NCBI GenBank assembly: GCA_019279435.1
Contig: JAAALK010000079.1
Location: 84,004,162 to 84,068,161 of the forward strand
Origin: Zizania palustris
Taxonomy: Eukaryota; Streptophyta; Magnoliopsida; Poales; Poaceae
Direction of reading: 5' to 3'
Length of the DNA stretch: 64,000 nucleotides
Below the pieces are notes generated by a model. The model was not told the DNA's origin and ran no database searches. It saw only the letters and a program-made list of their open reading frames with translations. The stretch's first letter is position 1. Each line of letters starts with the position of its first letter. Both the position numbers and the translations under genes were made by a program. Of this stretch, positions 1-12,440 are shown piece after piece.

Positions 1-7
1 CGAACGG

Positions 8-709
8 ATGGCTCGCTTGGTGGAGGAGAGGGATGCCCTCCGACGCGAGATCTCGGTGGAAGCCGAGAAGCGAAGGCGAGCCGAAGCCTTAGTAGAGATG
101 GTGAGGGCCGAGGCCCAGAAGGCGAGGGAGGTCCTGGTCTCTGAGACTGACAAGCTTCGGGCGGAGCTTCAAGCTTCGGATGAGGCCAGAGCGGAGTTGG
201 CAGCGGAGAATTCAGAGCTTTGCAAAGCCAGCCACTGCCTGCAGGACTTCATTGTTCACAATGTCGACGAAGCCACTTCGAGCTTAACCTCAGTCCTTGA
301 GCAAATAGGGACTGAGTGACGGGTTCCAGACTTTAGCCTTTAGGACCCAATTGGGGATCGCGTCGAGTTATTGAAGATTGTGGCTACGACGGCGGAGGTG
401 TCCCTGAAGGGCTTCGCCTTGATGGCCGGCCGAGTGGCGGGTCAAGGGGTGCTGCAAATGCTTCATGACTCGGGGTGCAACCACCTCGAGGCAGTGACCT
501 CGGCGACTCTAGTGGACTTCGGAGGCCAGCACTTGGTGACGCCTCCGTCAGGCGTCCGCGGAGCATGGCGCCGCCTACAAGAGCCTTGGAAGGCCCAAGA
601 CTGCGAAGCAGTCATCTGTCTCCAAAAGGCCCTCCGCCTTCGCCGAGCCAGGGCACAGGCCTCGCCAGCTCAGCCTTCGACGTCGACGCCTCCACCGCCG
701 GAGGTGTAG
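8..709 (+). pseudogene. Antisense accessory ORF of element A, coiled-coil protein remnant
   Basis: Two plus-strand open segments (8-319 and 371-709) share one reading frame and are separated by a TGA at 317-319 and a TAG about 25 bases later. The first encodes about 100 residues rich in E, R, A and K with heptad-like spacing, a likely coiled coil. The second encodes about 110 residues ending in a proline-rich tail before TAG. The strand is opposite to the element's own transcription. Grass Gypsy elements often carry such antisense genes, some annotated as 'putative gypsy type transposon' (Transposase_28). Membership in that family is an inference from coiled-coil character and position. The N-terminus lies outside the window. 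Biochemical function is unknown. Confidence 0.45.
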
Positions 710-774
710 ATCTCCTTAGGCTCTTTGTAATTCTTAGTTGTAGGCTTGTAAAACTTATCAGTTTATTAATATAA

Positions 775-1290
775 ATGTTGGGGTACTTTATACCTGCCCA
801 GGCTCAGCTTTTGAATGTTGACCTCGAAGTACTTGAGGATTCTGAGGAGCTTCGCCAGCTATGGGTGGTGCTCGAGGTAGCTAGGTCCGAAGGTCCTCCT
901 CGGTTCAAGCTTCTGAGGGGTCCTAAGGGTGAATCCATTTCCGAAGTAGCCCAGGAGCTATTGGCTACCGTGAAGATGGAGCCTCTTTGGAGTTCTTCCT
1001 CCTCACCAGACTTAAGCCGTTTAAAAATAGACTTAAGTGGCGAGGGGGTACAGCCTTCGGGTATGGCCTTAACAAGTAGCGAAGCCTTAGACTTATCTGC
1101 CTTCGACATGGCACCGCCTGCCTCGCAGACTTGGACAAACCTGCAAGGTGAAAGACGAGGTCTGTGGGCTTCGGGGAGTGGACGAATCGGCCGTGGGAGA
1201 GCAGGCTCCGACGAGGCTTCGTCCAACCGAGGGGCCCTGGCTGGAAGAAGAGTAAGCGAGGGTCGGGGCCTCGAGCTCGCTTTTTCTTAG
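775..1290 (+). other. Open frame of 171 codons downstream of the antisense ORF
   Basis: A plus-strand open frame with no recognised domain. The first ~60 residues are acidic and leucine-rich; later parts are rich in S, P and G. It lies about 65 bases after the stop of the antisense remnant, so it could be a second exon, a continuation of that gene, or chance. The opposite strand of the same interval is also open for 140 codons, so openness alone is weak evidence. Confidence 0.25.
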
Positions 1291-1614
1291 GCTTAGACAC
1301 AGACTACTCATAATTTTGTTTTTCGAAGTGTATTTGTAACATATTTCTCAATTATCATTCAATGAATGAGATTTGTTGTATTTGCATACTTCTTCTGCAT
1401 GCTTCGCATGATTTGATTGTTTTGAACGTTTTAGCTTGTCACGCTCGTACTGCGCATTACATTCGCACACTTCGCATACATACTTCGGTCCCCCCTTGCG
1501 CGTGGCAGCTAGGGACTTAGTCGTTGCTGGTGCAAGCAATTATCGAATGCGAAGGGGTGTGCCTTTTTGGTTGCTTCGGACGCTTATATCGCGTCAAGCG
1601 AAGGCCTATTTTGG

Positions 1615-2335
1615 GCTTCTAACACATTAATTTGGAGCGAAGCAAGGCTTCAACGTAGACAAATTAAGCGAAGTATGCTTCAGCATGCTTGGATTTGGAT
1701 AATGTGCGTGAGCAAGGCTCTGAAACACACAGATTTAAGCGAAGCATGACTTCGAGATGCTTAAATTTTATATTAGATCACGTCACGCGAAGCGAGGCCT
1801 CGATGCGTGTTCAGATAGCGAAGCAAGTCTTCTTGAGCTTGATCCTATAGTGAATGAAAAGGATATTTGGTGTGGATTCACCGAACCTGCGATGGGTTGA
1901 GCCACCTACGACCCTGGGCCACCTTCGACCCTGGGATGCATCAGGCCGGAGCCTAGAATCCCGGACTTGTCGAGCCGTTGCTTGGAAGTCTCAAAGTCCA
2001 CTGCTACTGGCCCGGAGGCGTTGTGTAGCCTTCGGAGGGGTGCTCCGGTTTCAAATAGTCTTTGAAGTCATGCTTTGGTCCTTAACAATACAAAGTTGGA
2101 AACCTTAGTTCTTAAAAGAACGAGGCTGTTGGCTTCGGGTCTTGATAAGGACACAACAGAGCTTCGGTTTTAAATGAAAAGGAAGCAAGGCTTCAATTTT
2201 AAAACGTGAAGCAAGGCTTCAGCTTCAAACACGAAGGAAGGCTTCGACTTTTAATAAGATGGAGCAAAGTTTTGCTTTAAAGGCGAAGCGAGGCTTCGAT
2301 TTTAAGGCGGAGCAAGGCTTCGATTTTATATTAAA
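1615..2335. repeat. Cluster of GAAGC-AAG-GCTTC palindromic repeats
   Basis: The short palindrome GAAGCAAGGCTTC and variants recur many times. They are scattered at 1625, 1670, 1740, 1790 and 1815, and form a tight array at about 2182, 2207, 2233, 2261, 2285 and 2309 with a 24-28 base period and an A/T-rich spacer. Each unit can form a 5-bp stem with a 3-base loop. The array lies between the PBS-proximal leader and the antisense coding region. Confidence 0.75.
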
Positions 2336-2634
2336 GTAATTGCAAATTTGTACATCGAAGTGGTACTTCAGACTGTGTACATACCTCATGAAGCGGGTGA
2401 AAACTTTGCCTCGTAGCCCCTGGGGCTCTGAAGGCCTTCGGCACGCAAAGCGGAGCCCCTTACCAGAGGGTGAACTCCTAAGCGCGAAGGGAGGTGGAAG
2501 GCGAAGAAGGCCTTCGAACTGCACCCGAAGCCCCTTGCCGGAGGGTGCGCGAAGAAAGAAAACTTCGAAGCTCCCCCCTCAAGCGCACTCTGAAATGCAG
2601 GCAGTGGCAAAGAACTTAGCTTTTAGGACTAAGT

Positions 2635-2652
2635 TCCCCACGGACGGCGCCA
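2635..2652 (-). other. Primer binding site of element A
   Basis: On the minus strand this reads TGGCGCCGTCCGTGGGGA, two bases inside the 5' LTR end. The same 18-mer is at 14284-14301, and a one-base variant is at 60955-60972. The first nine bases match the 3' end expected of tRNA-Asp, but the priming tRNA is not established from sequence alone. Confidence 0.75.
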
Positions 2653-2654
2653 AC

Positions 2655-5600
2655 TGTTGTAGCAATTGCGTTAGCTACAACACAGGTTTTGTGTGTACAT
2701 ATGGTGTATAAAATGAACCTCGAAAGGTTCTCTTAGAAGGAGAAGATTTATACTGGTTCGGACATCCCCGAAGGGATAATTGTAGCGCCCCGATTTATCA
2801 AATTGAGACATTATTGAATTTCCATAGAAAAACAATAATACAAGAGGTTCATCATGCGACAATCGTACATACGACAATATTCATGGTACGCAGACCATAT
2901 TTATTACATCAAAGTCTTAGCAAAAACAGTAATAAAATAATTAAACAGTGGCATGACGAACATCTTCTTCAGGATCTTTCTTCTCGACTGGGTCGCTACT
3001 CCAGACCGTCCTCATAGTAAGCATCCTCTGTGGGGTCCAACGGGTATGAGAACAAAAAGTACTCAACAAGCCACCACAAATGCAAGTAATAATGCAGGAT
3101 AATAAACAAGGAAGGGTAATGGCTAACATTGCAGAAAAGTACAGTTTCAGTTATTGCATTTAGTGTAATCATATTTTAATCATGCGGAAAGTAAACATGA
3201 ATATCATCAACATCAACTAACTCGAGGGGTACAGTCAGCCCCACCTCGCTCAACGGTCCTTACATGTCAATCCATCATGCACATACATATTCAAAGTAAA
3301 CTAACTGGGGGATGTCACGCAACCCACCCTTGACCGCGGGCTCGGCTTTTCGAAAAGATTTAAGACTCTGATCAGAGATGTACTACTGTACCCACAAGGC
3401 ACGCACTCATCCCAAACGAGATGACCCATACCACGGGAACTCGTGCCAAAACCTCAATATAAGATGTTCCAAGCGATAACCACCCGCTCTAGGTTTCGCC
3501 GGCGCGCCGGGCCGCATCCCGGCTAACGTCGCACCCCCTTTTGCGCCACATTGGTACAAGTCACCCGCAGGTGCAACTTGACCCATCTCCAAATGGCGGC
3601 CTCGGTTTGGAACAACCCATACCTTAGTTAGGACTTACCCACTAGACTTGTGGTTAGTACGTAAGTGTATTGCAACGGATCCCTCAGATCGGTCCTTATA
3701 GTGCCCCGGGTGCTACCGACCAATGCCCTAGCTTGCACCCGGAACCCACCATGCATACACTCACAACCATAACTCATCACCAACAGAAATCCAAGGATAA
3801 GAAGTAACGGGGATCATATAATAGAACCATTTTACTACGACTCATTTTTATCCTATAGCGATCGTGTCAATACATTGGACACTAGCTAATATCATTGATC
3901 ATATGGTGACAAGGAGGTTAGGCGAGATAGCATGTCTTGGGTTGCACATCAAGGTCGGGGGATCCTAAATAAATATAATGTAAGGGTTCATTTGACTAAT
4001 GCATGTATAACCTATGGATTTTAGCGATAGTTTAATCAAACATGGGTTCAATATGCTCAAAAGATTGGTTTGGTGACTTGCCTTGTTCAGCAAAGGGAGA
4101 GGGAGGGACTTCGGGGAAGTACTCCGGCTCCTCGGCGACGTCGTAGTCTTTTTAATATAATAAAGTAAAATAAAATGAATACAACATTCAACCAAACAAT
4201 ATAACATCACATAATAATCACATAGGGTTAAGTTGGTTCGATTAAAAATAAATCAAGTTGTTAGGGTTCTGAAATTCAGTTTATAAATAATTTTATAAGA
4301 GATTAAAATAAAGTGTTATCCTTTGAAAGAGGGTTTTAAAAGGGGTTATTCTTATTTTTAAGTTCTCTAATAAATTTAATATGAAAGTTTCATAGAAAAC
4401 GTAGTGGTTTGTTCATGTCAACAGGAAATAAATAAATACAAACTTTACTGGGATTTAAATAATTAAATTTACATTTTTAACCTAAGGGTATTTAAATGTT
4501 CATTTAAATAAACATGAAATGTCCAATATAAACCTACTGTTTTTATTGCATAAACATGTAGAGAATAATATTATGAATTTTCTGAAATTGGAATGGCAAT
4601 TTTTAGAGTTCAAATGCGCCAGATATGAATTTTACAAGTTTAAAAGTATTTCTGAAATTCATTTTCAATTTATAAACCCCTCGGGTCCACGGTGAGCCAG
4701 GCCCACGGTGAACCCGCGCACTGTGCGCGTGCACCGGGTCGATCTGGACCGTCGGATCCAGATCCGACGCGCGAGGGCGAGGCGGGGGAGTTAAAGTGAC
4801 GTGGACGGCCAGGATTAAAACGTTCGAACCGGTACGCGATGGACGCTCCAGATTAAACGCGGGTTTTAAATACCAACGAACGCACGAGATCGCACCGTAC
4901 CGCTTCACTCAGATCCGACGGCCCGGATTAAACCGAACAGATGATTTAATCCCAAGCGTTGGATCTGGATCGCACGGCCAGGATTGAATCCGGCACAGTG
5001 CGTGTCGGGGGGGTAAATTACCCCTTCTTCCCCGACTCCGGCGACGCGACGGTGAGCGATTCCAGCGACGGCAAGGGCTATCTAGACTAGCTAGGACTAA
5101 AAACGTAAAGAGGGTACCGAGGGGAACAAGAGGGTACCCTTGCGGTGGTCCGGGGTCGACGGGGTGAGGCCGGCGACGAGCGGAGGCGGCGAAGGCTCTC
5201 GGTTCCTCGGCGACGATGGCGATCCGGTGGGCTTCGTCGACGATGGAGCGGTGGTCGTGGTCGGTGAGGTCCTGGCGGTCACGGTGGTGCGGTCGGCGTG
5301 GACGGAGGGGGACTCCGGCGACGGCGAGCGACGGCTGGAGCGAGGGCGACGGTGGTGCGCTAAAATGCGGAGTGCAATGGCTCTGTCGGTTCTCGCAGCG
5401 TGTGAGCGTGGGGGTGAAATGCGGGTGGCCAGGGGGTTTAAATAGGACCATCGGCGGGGACAGAGAGGGCGTAGTCTACGGTGGCCGGGAATAAAACGCG
5501 TTTAAGCGTCGGCGAGCTCGGGTTGAGCTCGATTCACCGAACCTGGACGCGAATCGGTCGGGTTTAATGGGGGGAAACGGTCAGCGCGACGCGGGGGTTT

Positions 5601-6973
5601 GATTGCCGGGCTTAATTCGAGGGGAGGGGGTCGGGGGCAAGGGATCCGAGGCGAGTAATGGCGTCGGCCGGCGAGAGGGGGGGAGATTTGGGGGCGGATC
5701 TCGCGGGGACGACGAATCTGACAGGTGGGGGCCACTGGCCAGCGAGTGCGAGCGAGCAGGGTGGCGACTGACGGGTGGGGCCGGGCTCGGGTGTGAGGGG
5801 AGGAAATCGGCGCCGACAGGTGGGGTCGGCTTGTCAGCCTAAGGGGTGCGAGGTAACGGGCTGGGCCGGCCGGGAGAGAGAGAAAGGAGGGAGAGGGGCC
5901 CATTACTATTTTAAAACATTTCTGAATAAAAATAATTCCAGAAAATAGATTAAAATCTTAGGGATACTTCCAAGGTTGGTAAAAATTTATAAAAATTCTC
6001 AAAAATATATTTTGGTCTTAGGATCATATACAAAAAGTTTCACCTCCTAGTTTGGCCATATGCTCTATGTTGTAGTTCAAAAGGGTATAAAAGGGAATTA
6101 AAAGTATTTTCATAAATATAAATCCCAAGAAATTGAATTTAATGATATTTTTATTGTTTTGGAAATTTGGGGTGTTACAATAATAGCCCTACATCCAGTT
6201 TGTGGTGGATTTGGCATAGTTTGCCTTAGTTGAATCTAAAGGGTCCGAAGGATCTCATGGATCTGGCGGAACTCTCCTATTACAAGGGCTTGGCCCTGCT
6301 TTTATAGGCATGCTGGCCTAAGGAAAAGACCTAAATGCCCTCTATAAGTTATAGGCTTTATAGGGGCAAGAAGGGGAAAAAGGCTAGTCTACTATACAAA
6401 GTGCTTTACAGCTTTACAGACGTGTCAAATTAACATCACTTCTGAGCAGCTAAACGACATACTAGGGGCAGAGGGGCCCCCAGTATGGCTTCTACACTGT
6501 AGCGAAGTACATATATTTTCTTGGTTTGAAGTAGTAGGCGGAGCCTTTCAGGCGGAGACTGCGATGAAGGCTTCAAAGGACACTCCGAAGTGGGCTTTGA
6601 AGCATGCTCTGAACTGAACTCCGAACTGGGTTCTCGGAGACTTAGCTTCAAATTGGCTAGAGAGGGTCCGGAGACTGGCTTTGGGGAGCTTCGAAAGGAG
6701 CTCGGAGGTTAACTCTGAAGAAAGCCCGGAAGCTAACTCCGAAGAGAACTTCGAAGAGAGCTTGAAGACTTGGCTTCTGGCAGACTTCGAAGGGAGCCTG
6801 GAGGCTTCGCTTTGGAGGGCTCCAAAAGGAGTCCGAAGGCTTGGACTATATGATGCTTGGAAATAGCTCTGGCAGGTAGGGATCTGCTTTGACAGTGTCA
6901 GTCTCCGGGCCGTAGGCCTACAGAGGTTGACGTCATTTGGCCCCTGTTCAAGGGAAAACTTATTCCCCCAACA
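2655..6973 (-). repeat. 5' LTR of element A, split by a solo LTR
   Basis: The LTR has TGTTG...CAACA ends and reads on the minus strand. It is made of 2655-2780 and 6185-6973 (about 915 bp) once the inserted solo LTR and one target duplication are removed. A TATA box on the minus strand (CTATAAAAG) lies near 6300. The end at 6973 (CCCCCAACA on the plus strand) matches the LTR end of element B at 14798. Confidence 0.8.
2781..6179 (-). mobile_element. Solo LTR of a Tekay-type Gypsy element
   Basis: On the plus strand this 3399-bp unit runs from TGTAGCGCCCC to GGGGTGTTACA. It is flanked on both sides by ATAAT (2776-2780 and 6180-6184), a perfect 5-bp target site duplication. Its ends and interior are clearly similar to the two LTRs of the full Tekay-type element at 23911-36126, though diverged. 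No internal sequence is present, so it is the product of LTR-LTR recombination. ORFs predicted inside (for example 4909-5451) lie in a GC-rich part of the LTR and are not considered genes. Confidence 0.92.
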
Positions 6974-8230
6974 ATCATCAATAATTGTAAAATTAATATC
7001 GTATGAAATTATGTTCATACACAAAAATCAACTCTATCATATACATAATGCAAAAATAAATATTTTCACTTAATTATTATCCAAAAGAAAAAACTTTTTT
7101 TTGAAATACATGACTAAACAACATGTGATGGACTTGTGTGTCCATAATTATTAAATGAAAGTTAATGTTGAAGAGCAATGATCAAATTAGTGTGTTGAAG
7201 ATAATATTTCATTGCATTATGAAAATTCTTGGTCAATGAGTTGGCAATTCCTAGGCCAGATGACCTATACTCGTAGAAATCGAAGAACGAAATGCATGCA
7301 TCACATGATTGGATGGTTTTCATTAACATGCCAAAGCATCCAAATTGGTTATCCAATGCCACATCGACACTCATCGTCACGAAGCATCCCTAATGTTTGT
7401 ACCTATAAGACTACATGTGTAATACCTATTAGGTCTAAGAAAAGAGGAATGTGACTATATATAGAAGAAGGAATGGACCTAATGAAAGATCTCGGTAGTT
7501 GAGTTGTATTGAGTTTAGGTGATTAATGATAACAAATGTTAGGACTAACTATTTCATGAGTTTGTGTGTTGGGAGAAGTTCCGACATTAAGCAAAAAGGT
7601 TGATTACTCATGAGTGAGAATCAACAAGTATAATTTCGATCAAAGAAGCTTGTTAAGTATAATTGATGGATATGAAAAATACAAGCTAAAGTGGATGTTT
7701 GTTAAGAAGCTATTAATCATGAAGAACAATTGAATTATATCTTTGATTATTGAGGATAGAATGAACATATTGAAGATGTCGGATAAGAAGTGATTTTCTA
7801 TGGCAATATGGTGAAGGGCAAGTGATACTCGACTATGAAGGACCATGCGAAGGTGAAGGGAAAGTGGAGGCTTAGTGCCGAAGGACCAATGCGATGGTAA
7901 AGAGCGAGTAGAAGCTTTGTGCCAATAAACCAAGTAAGTCCAAAAGAAAACTATATGTGATCCACATCTCTTATTGAAGAAATACAAGAGTTGATGAAGA
8001 AAAGAGCAAGTCCGGGCTTCATATATTGAAGGATGTCGAGTGGCTTGGATATATGGAAGCATCAATACTTCATATGTTGATCAACATCAAGCCAAAATTC
8101 AAAAGCGGACATTCCTCAATGCAAAGGTATAAATGTGTTGGACCGAAAAGGGCTTCGCAAAGAGTAAAAGTTCGAAGTCAAGAAGACTTTGCTCTCACCA
8201 ACAAACCCGAAAACACTTCTACAAGGAAAG
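6974..8230. other. Unassigned interval, possible old Copia LTR remnant
   Basis: No coding sequence is recognised. From about 7490 the text resembles the type of sequence seen in grass Copia LTRs (GTGATTAATGATAAC, then repeated GAAGG and GTGCC motifs). No terminal pair or target duplication could be fixed. The part 6974-7490 is AT-rich with nothing recognised. Confidence 0.3.
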
Positions 8231-10007
8231 TGTAGGCTCCACACACAAGGTGCCTTCGAGTAGGCTTCACACTACCCACTTTGCAGGAGTAAGTTTCCCT
8301 CTAAGGGCTTCGATCAGATACTCCGTACTAGCAACTAGTACTAGGCTTTGTATACCGAAGGCATGAAAATAGACAGAACAGACTGCACTCAGGACTTCTA
8401 CAGAGGAAGGAAAACAAGCTTCGACCCCAGCTTCGCCTAGTCCTTCGCTAGTAATCAGAGATGACTTGCCTCCAGTTTACATAGAGTGAACTCACACTGA
8501 GAGATACACACACATCGCACTAACAAAACACTCACACTTCTCTAGAAAAGAAATAGAGCAAAAACTCTGGCTTGACCAGAATGAAGTGGAGCACAGAGAA
8601 ATCAACACATGCAGTGCAAAACAGGAATACAAGTTCAAGCAATAGACAGAAGACAGAATGAAAATTTCATTGCATGAACAAGGAACACAAAATACTCACG
8701 GGACTGAGTACATAGGTGTGACGACTAGCTCTAGAGTGCTAAAATGGCTGCTCAAAGTGTTACCTAGACCTAGCCAGCCTTCTCTATTTATAGGCACTAT
8801 TCAGCCCTGTGAATAGACTACTCTACCCCTAGGGTTTACATTGTTTTTGTCTCAACAAGACAAGGGGGTACATATGGTAGTCTACTTTTTTGGAGGCTTC
8901 TTTTGCCAGCTTCATAGAGGAGACAACATCATCTTTTGTATAGCAGACGCGATCAACCTTTGCACATTTGGAGTCTTCTGAAGCCCCCTTCACACACGAA
9001 GTGTGCAGTAGCTTTAGTTACAAGCTTTGAACCCATAGGCCTTCGCTTCACCGAAGACAGTCTTTGATACAGTGACGGTTTTGAGTCGAAGCCATCAAAG
9101 CTCTTGAGCCTTCACACCATCAACTCCAGAGTGGACCTCCACGACTTCGCAGCTACTCCCAGCTTGAACTCCGTCAGTCCATGTACCGAAGCCATGCATG
9201 GCCGAAGTACCTCAAGTCAGCCACACTTTGAAGCCTCACCTTCGAATTACCTTTGCCACCTTTCAAAGTCTCTCTGTCCAAGACCTCTGCATGAAGCATA
9301 TCCATAAGCACCCCTTCGCAGTGTCTCAGCCCCGAGCACACTCTATGGAGACCCTTATCCGGACCATGCCTTCTATGCACCTTGAATTCCGAGACCTTCG
9401 TTAGATGTCCCTTCGAGTGCCTCCATCGGAGCACACTTCGAATGCCTTGCCTCAATGCTAAGGACTTCGTCCACCATACTCCGAAGTTACTCCTTTCGGA
9501 GAACCCTTCAAAGTGCCTCGCCTTCGAGGACTTCGCCTTGGGGTACCATCAGTCGGAGCCACCCTCCGCACTTTCTGCCTTCGCTTGGCGCACCTTGACC
9601 CGAGGACCGACCTCAACCCCACACAGTCTTCGTGACCGAGCTCCCTGCTCTCCTGACACCAAGTCTCCCGCTTGACCTAGGTTCACTCGCTGTGAACCGT
9701 CTGTCTTCTCCGAAGTCACCTGGACACCACCGACAAGCAGACAAGTGTTTCTAGTACCCTGGAGACCTCTCCGGTAAACAACGTTCAGTACACACTCCGG
9801 TGTACCACCCAAAGTACCGAGCCCTTCGGTACCAAGAAGTCCTCGTGCTCTGCCGGACCCCTCTGACAAACACACTCCGATGTACAGCTGTAGCCAGCTA
9901 ACACTGCACCCTTCGAAAAACACCTCCTAACCCCTTCGCCTAAAAGGAAACTTGTCAATCACTCATCATAGACATGAAACCAAGGCACATTTTTACTTGG
10001 TTTCTCA
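8231..10007 (-). repeat. Sirevirus-like Copia LTR (element C)
   Basis: This 1777-bp LTR has TG...CA ends (TGTAGGCTCC to TTTCTCA on the plus strand). Its right end, about 60 bases including the motif TCAATCACTCATCA and the adjoining polypyrimidine tract, matches the end of the LTR at 15526-17302, which is also 1777 bp. The minus-strand TATA box (CTATAAATAGAG) is near 8790. ORFs inside (9104-9923) run on both strands in CTTCG-rich sequence and are treated as chance. Confidence 0.7.
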
Positions 10008-10400
10008 ATCTCACCCTTGATGAGTGCATTGATAACCAAATTCAAGTTCAAGAAAATTTGAAAATTTTCGGCACACAAGTGACCATAAAAACTCAGAAAA
10101 GAGCAAAAACATGTCACTTGATTAATGAATTTCTATCGACTTGAGTCATGAAGAGCCATTTGGCAGTAAAAAATTTTCTCCCCCTTTGAGCTTCATCACT
10201 TGTCCTCCCTCTTAGGTAGGCAAACCAGGTATTTTTTTCTCCCCCTTTGGCAATGCAAGAATCAAGAAGCAGAAAATGCAAGGCTTCAAGATGAGGAAAA
10301 GTATGACAACATATAGTGAAAAAATATGCCAAATTAGAATATCAAGCTCAGATGCTCAGATCGAGTGAATATATTCTAGATTCAATGTTTTAGGCTCAGA
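10008..10400 (-). mobile_element. 3' internal remnant of element C
   Basis: The element's polypurine tract lies directly beside the LTR end (minus-strand AAGGGTGAGAT at about 10008). Two further tracts of the type CTCCCCCTTTG occur at about 10170 and 10240. Repeated tracts of this kind are typical of the 3' non-coding part of Sireviruses. The sequence ends abruptly where truncated element B begins at about 10400; no target duplication was found. Confidence 0.55.
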
Positions 10401-12431
10401 AATTTGCTTATGCCTTGGAAAAGTATGACCGCTCCAGCTCTGGCACCAGATGCCTGATAAGCTCCGTCAGAAAATATTGTCCAAAGACCTTCGGAGGGCT
10501 CCTCCGGAGCCCAAACTGCAGATGGAGTCCACTCGGCTACGAAGTCAGCTATGATTTGGGATTTGATAGTTGTTCTTGTCGTGAAGGAAATTCCGAAGGG
10601 GGCTAGCTCGACAGCCCATTTTCCGATCCTACCCGTAGAATCTTTGCTTCGGAGCATATCACCAAGAGGATACGAGGTACGAACGATTAGGTTATGCGCC
10701 AGAAAGTAATGCCTTAGCTTCAGCGAGGCCATTACCAGGGCATAAGCAAATTTCTCGAGCTCGGAGTATCTTATCTTTGCTCCGGACAAAGCTTCTGAAA
10801 CAAAATAAACTGGGTTCTGCACCTACTACGGAGCCTGTTGCTGCAAGATAAAGGAGGAGTGTTTCCTCCGGGAGGGGCACAGTAAGCGTTGACAGGCTTC
10901 CGAGGTATGCCTTGATATCATCGAAGCTCTTCTGGCACTCCGGTGTCCAGTTGAAACTTTCAGACCCCTTTAGGGCTTTGAAAATTGGAAGGCTTCGTTA
11001 TGCTGACCTGGCCAGGAATCTACTAAGAGCTGCGAGCCTTCCTGCTAGCTTGTGGACTTGCTTCAAATTTCCTGGTGGAGCCATTCTTTGCAGTGCACTT
11101 ATCTGCGTTGGGCTAGCTTTGATCCCTCTACTCAAAACTAAGTACCCTAGCAGTTTCCCTGCTTGTGCCCCGAATATACATTTTTCAGGGTTGAGGCGTA
11201 CTCCACATGCTCGGAGGCTCTCAAACGTTTCAGCTAAGTCTAGACTATGCTGGTGCTTTTGAGCACTCTTTCTTACAATGTCATCCATATAGGCTTCGGC
11301 ATTCTGGCCTATTTGGTGACCTAGAGCCTTAACTATTAAACGTGAAAATGTGGCTCCGGCATTCCGCAAGCCAAAATGCATTCTTACATAACAAAATACC
11401 CCGGATGGAGTTATGAAACTTGTCTTGGCTTCGTATTCACACTTTAGCCAGACTTGATGATACCCGGAATAAGCATCGAGGAAGCTTAGCAATTCGGAGC
11501 CGGTTGTGGAGTCCACCAACTGGTCTATTCGGGGCATAGGGTAGGGGTCTCGCGGGCATGCTTTATTTAATGAAGTAAAGTCGATACACATGCGCCACTT
11601 GCTCGAGTCCTTTTTCCTAACAAAAACAGGGTTTGCCAGCCACTCGGTATGGGCTACCTCCCTGATGATGCCAGCCCTTAACAATTTTTCTACTTTAGTC
11701 TTGGCGAGGCCTGCCCTTTCCGCAGACAACTTTTGGAGCCCCTGGCGCACTGGCCTAGCCTTCGGGTTGACGAGCAATCTGTGCTCGATGATACTCTGAT
11801 CAACCCCGGTGATGTCTTCGTCAGTCCAGGCAAAGACGTCCAAATTTTGCTTGAGGACTTCTTCTAATGAGGCAGCTATCTCTGGGGATAGCCCCTTCCC
11901 GAACTGTATTGGGTACTATTTGCCATCCTTCAAAAGTACCTTCGTCACGACGTCACCTTCCGAGCTTGGTTTAAGGGAGAGCCCCTTCGAAGAGTTCGAA
12001 GCCTCCGGGACCTCTTCGGTGTGCTTCGTCACACTATGTACTTGCCGAGGGTCCAATGGCTGGCCGTGACCATACTCCATTCTTCGGGCTATAGCTTGGT
12101 CTCCCGAAACAGTAAGCACTCCACCTTGCGTGGGCATCTTGAGACATATATAGTTGTGATGCGCTATAGCTCCAAAATTGTTCAGCATCCCTCACCCGAA
12201 GATTGCGTTGTAAGCATAGGGGGCGTCGACGACGTCGAAGATCACCTCCTCCACCCTGGTCAAAGGATCCTCTTCGAAAGCAACCTCGAGGCCTATTTTG
12301 CCGAGGGCATAGAGAGGTGGACCTGTGAAACCTTGAAGTGGCCGGGCCGCTGGAAGTAGATGCTTCTGACGTATGCACATTTGGTCGAAGACCTGGACAA
12401 AAAGTATGTTTGCGGAGCTCCCGCCGTCCAC
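10382..12431 (-). pseudogene. Protease, reverse transcriptase and RNase H of element B
   Basis: In transcription order: an aspartic protease start with ILVDGGSSANILF (near 12430; DGGSS instead of the more usual DTGA), then the RT core with MCIDFTSLNKACPRD, SFLDAYSGYHQV and the catalytic YMDD (near 11285), then RNase H with YFVSEAL and the LRHYF region. Last comes the start of a second RNase H-like domain (IFSDGAYQASGARAG), a hallmark of the Tat lineage. The frame is broken by TGA after NAIFG (CGA expected), TAG before YPIQFG (CAG expected) and TAA after ARSA. The second RNase H ends after about 20 residues. The protein cannot be functional as it stands. Confidence 0.88.
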
Positions 12432-12440
12432 CAGGATCCT

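Larger units (their letters stand above)
1..2654 (-). mobile_element. Internal region of Tat-type Gypsy element A, partial
   Basis: This is the 5' internal part of a minus-strand LTR retrotransposon. Its PBS is at 2635-2652 and its 5' LTR lies to the right; the rest runs off the left edge. The leader beside the PBS (about 2500-2650) resembles the leader of element B (about 14100-14300), so the two are related Tat-type elements. I see no gag, protease or RT on the minus strand. The interval instead holds a decayed plus-strand (antisense) coding region (8-1290) and many short palindromic repeats. This suggests a non-autonomous or rearranged element. The lineage assignment is inferred from the B-like LTR ends and PBS. 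Confidence 0.6.

Noticed and set aside
4909..5903. Long minus-strand frames (180 and 133 codons) in the solo LTR
   Set aside because: They lie in a GC-rich LTR segment that is open on both strands, give low-complexity R/P-rich chains, and are not preserved as frames in the related LTRs.
9104..9923. Several frames of 67-124 codons in CTTCG-rich sequence
   Set aside because: Inside the element C LTR, on both strands, no domain; the CTTCG repeats suppress stops.
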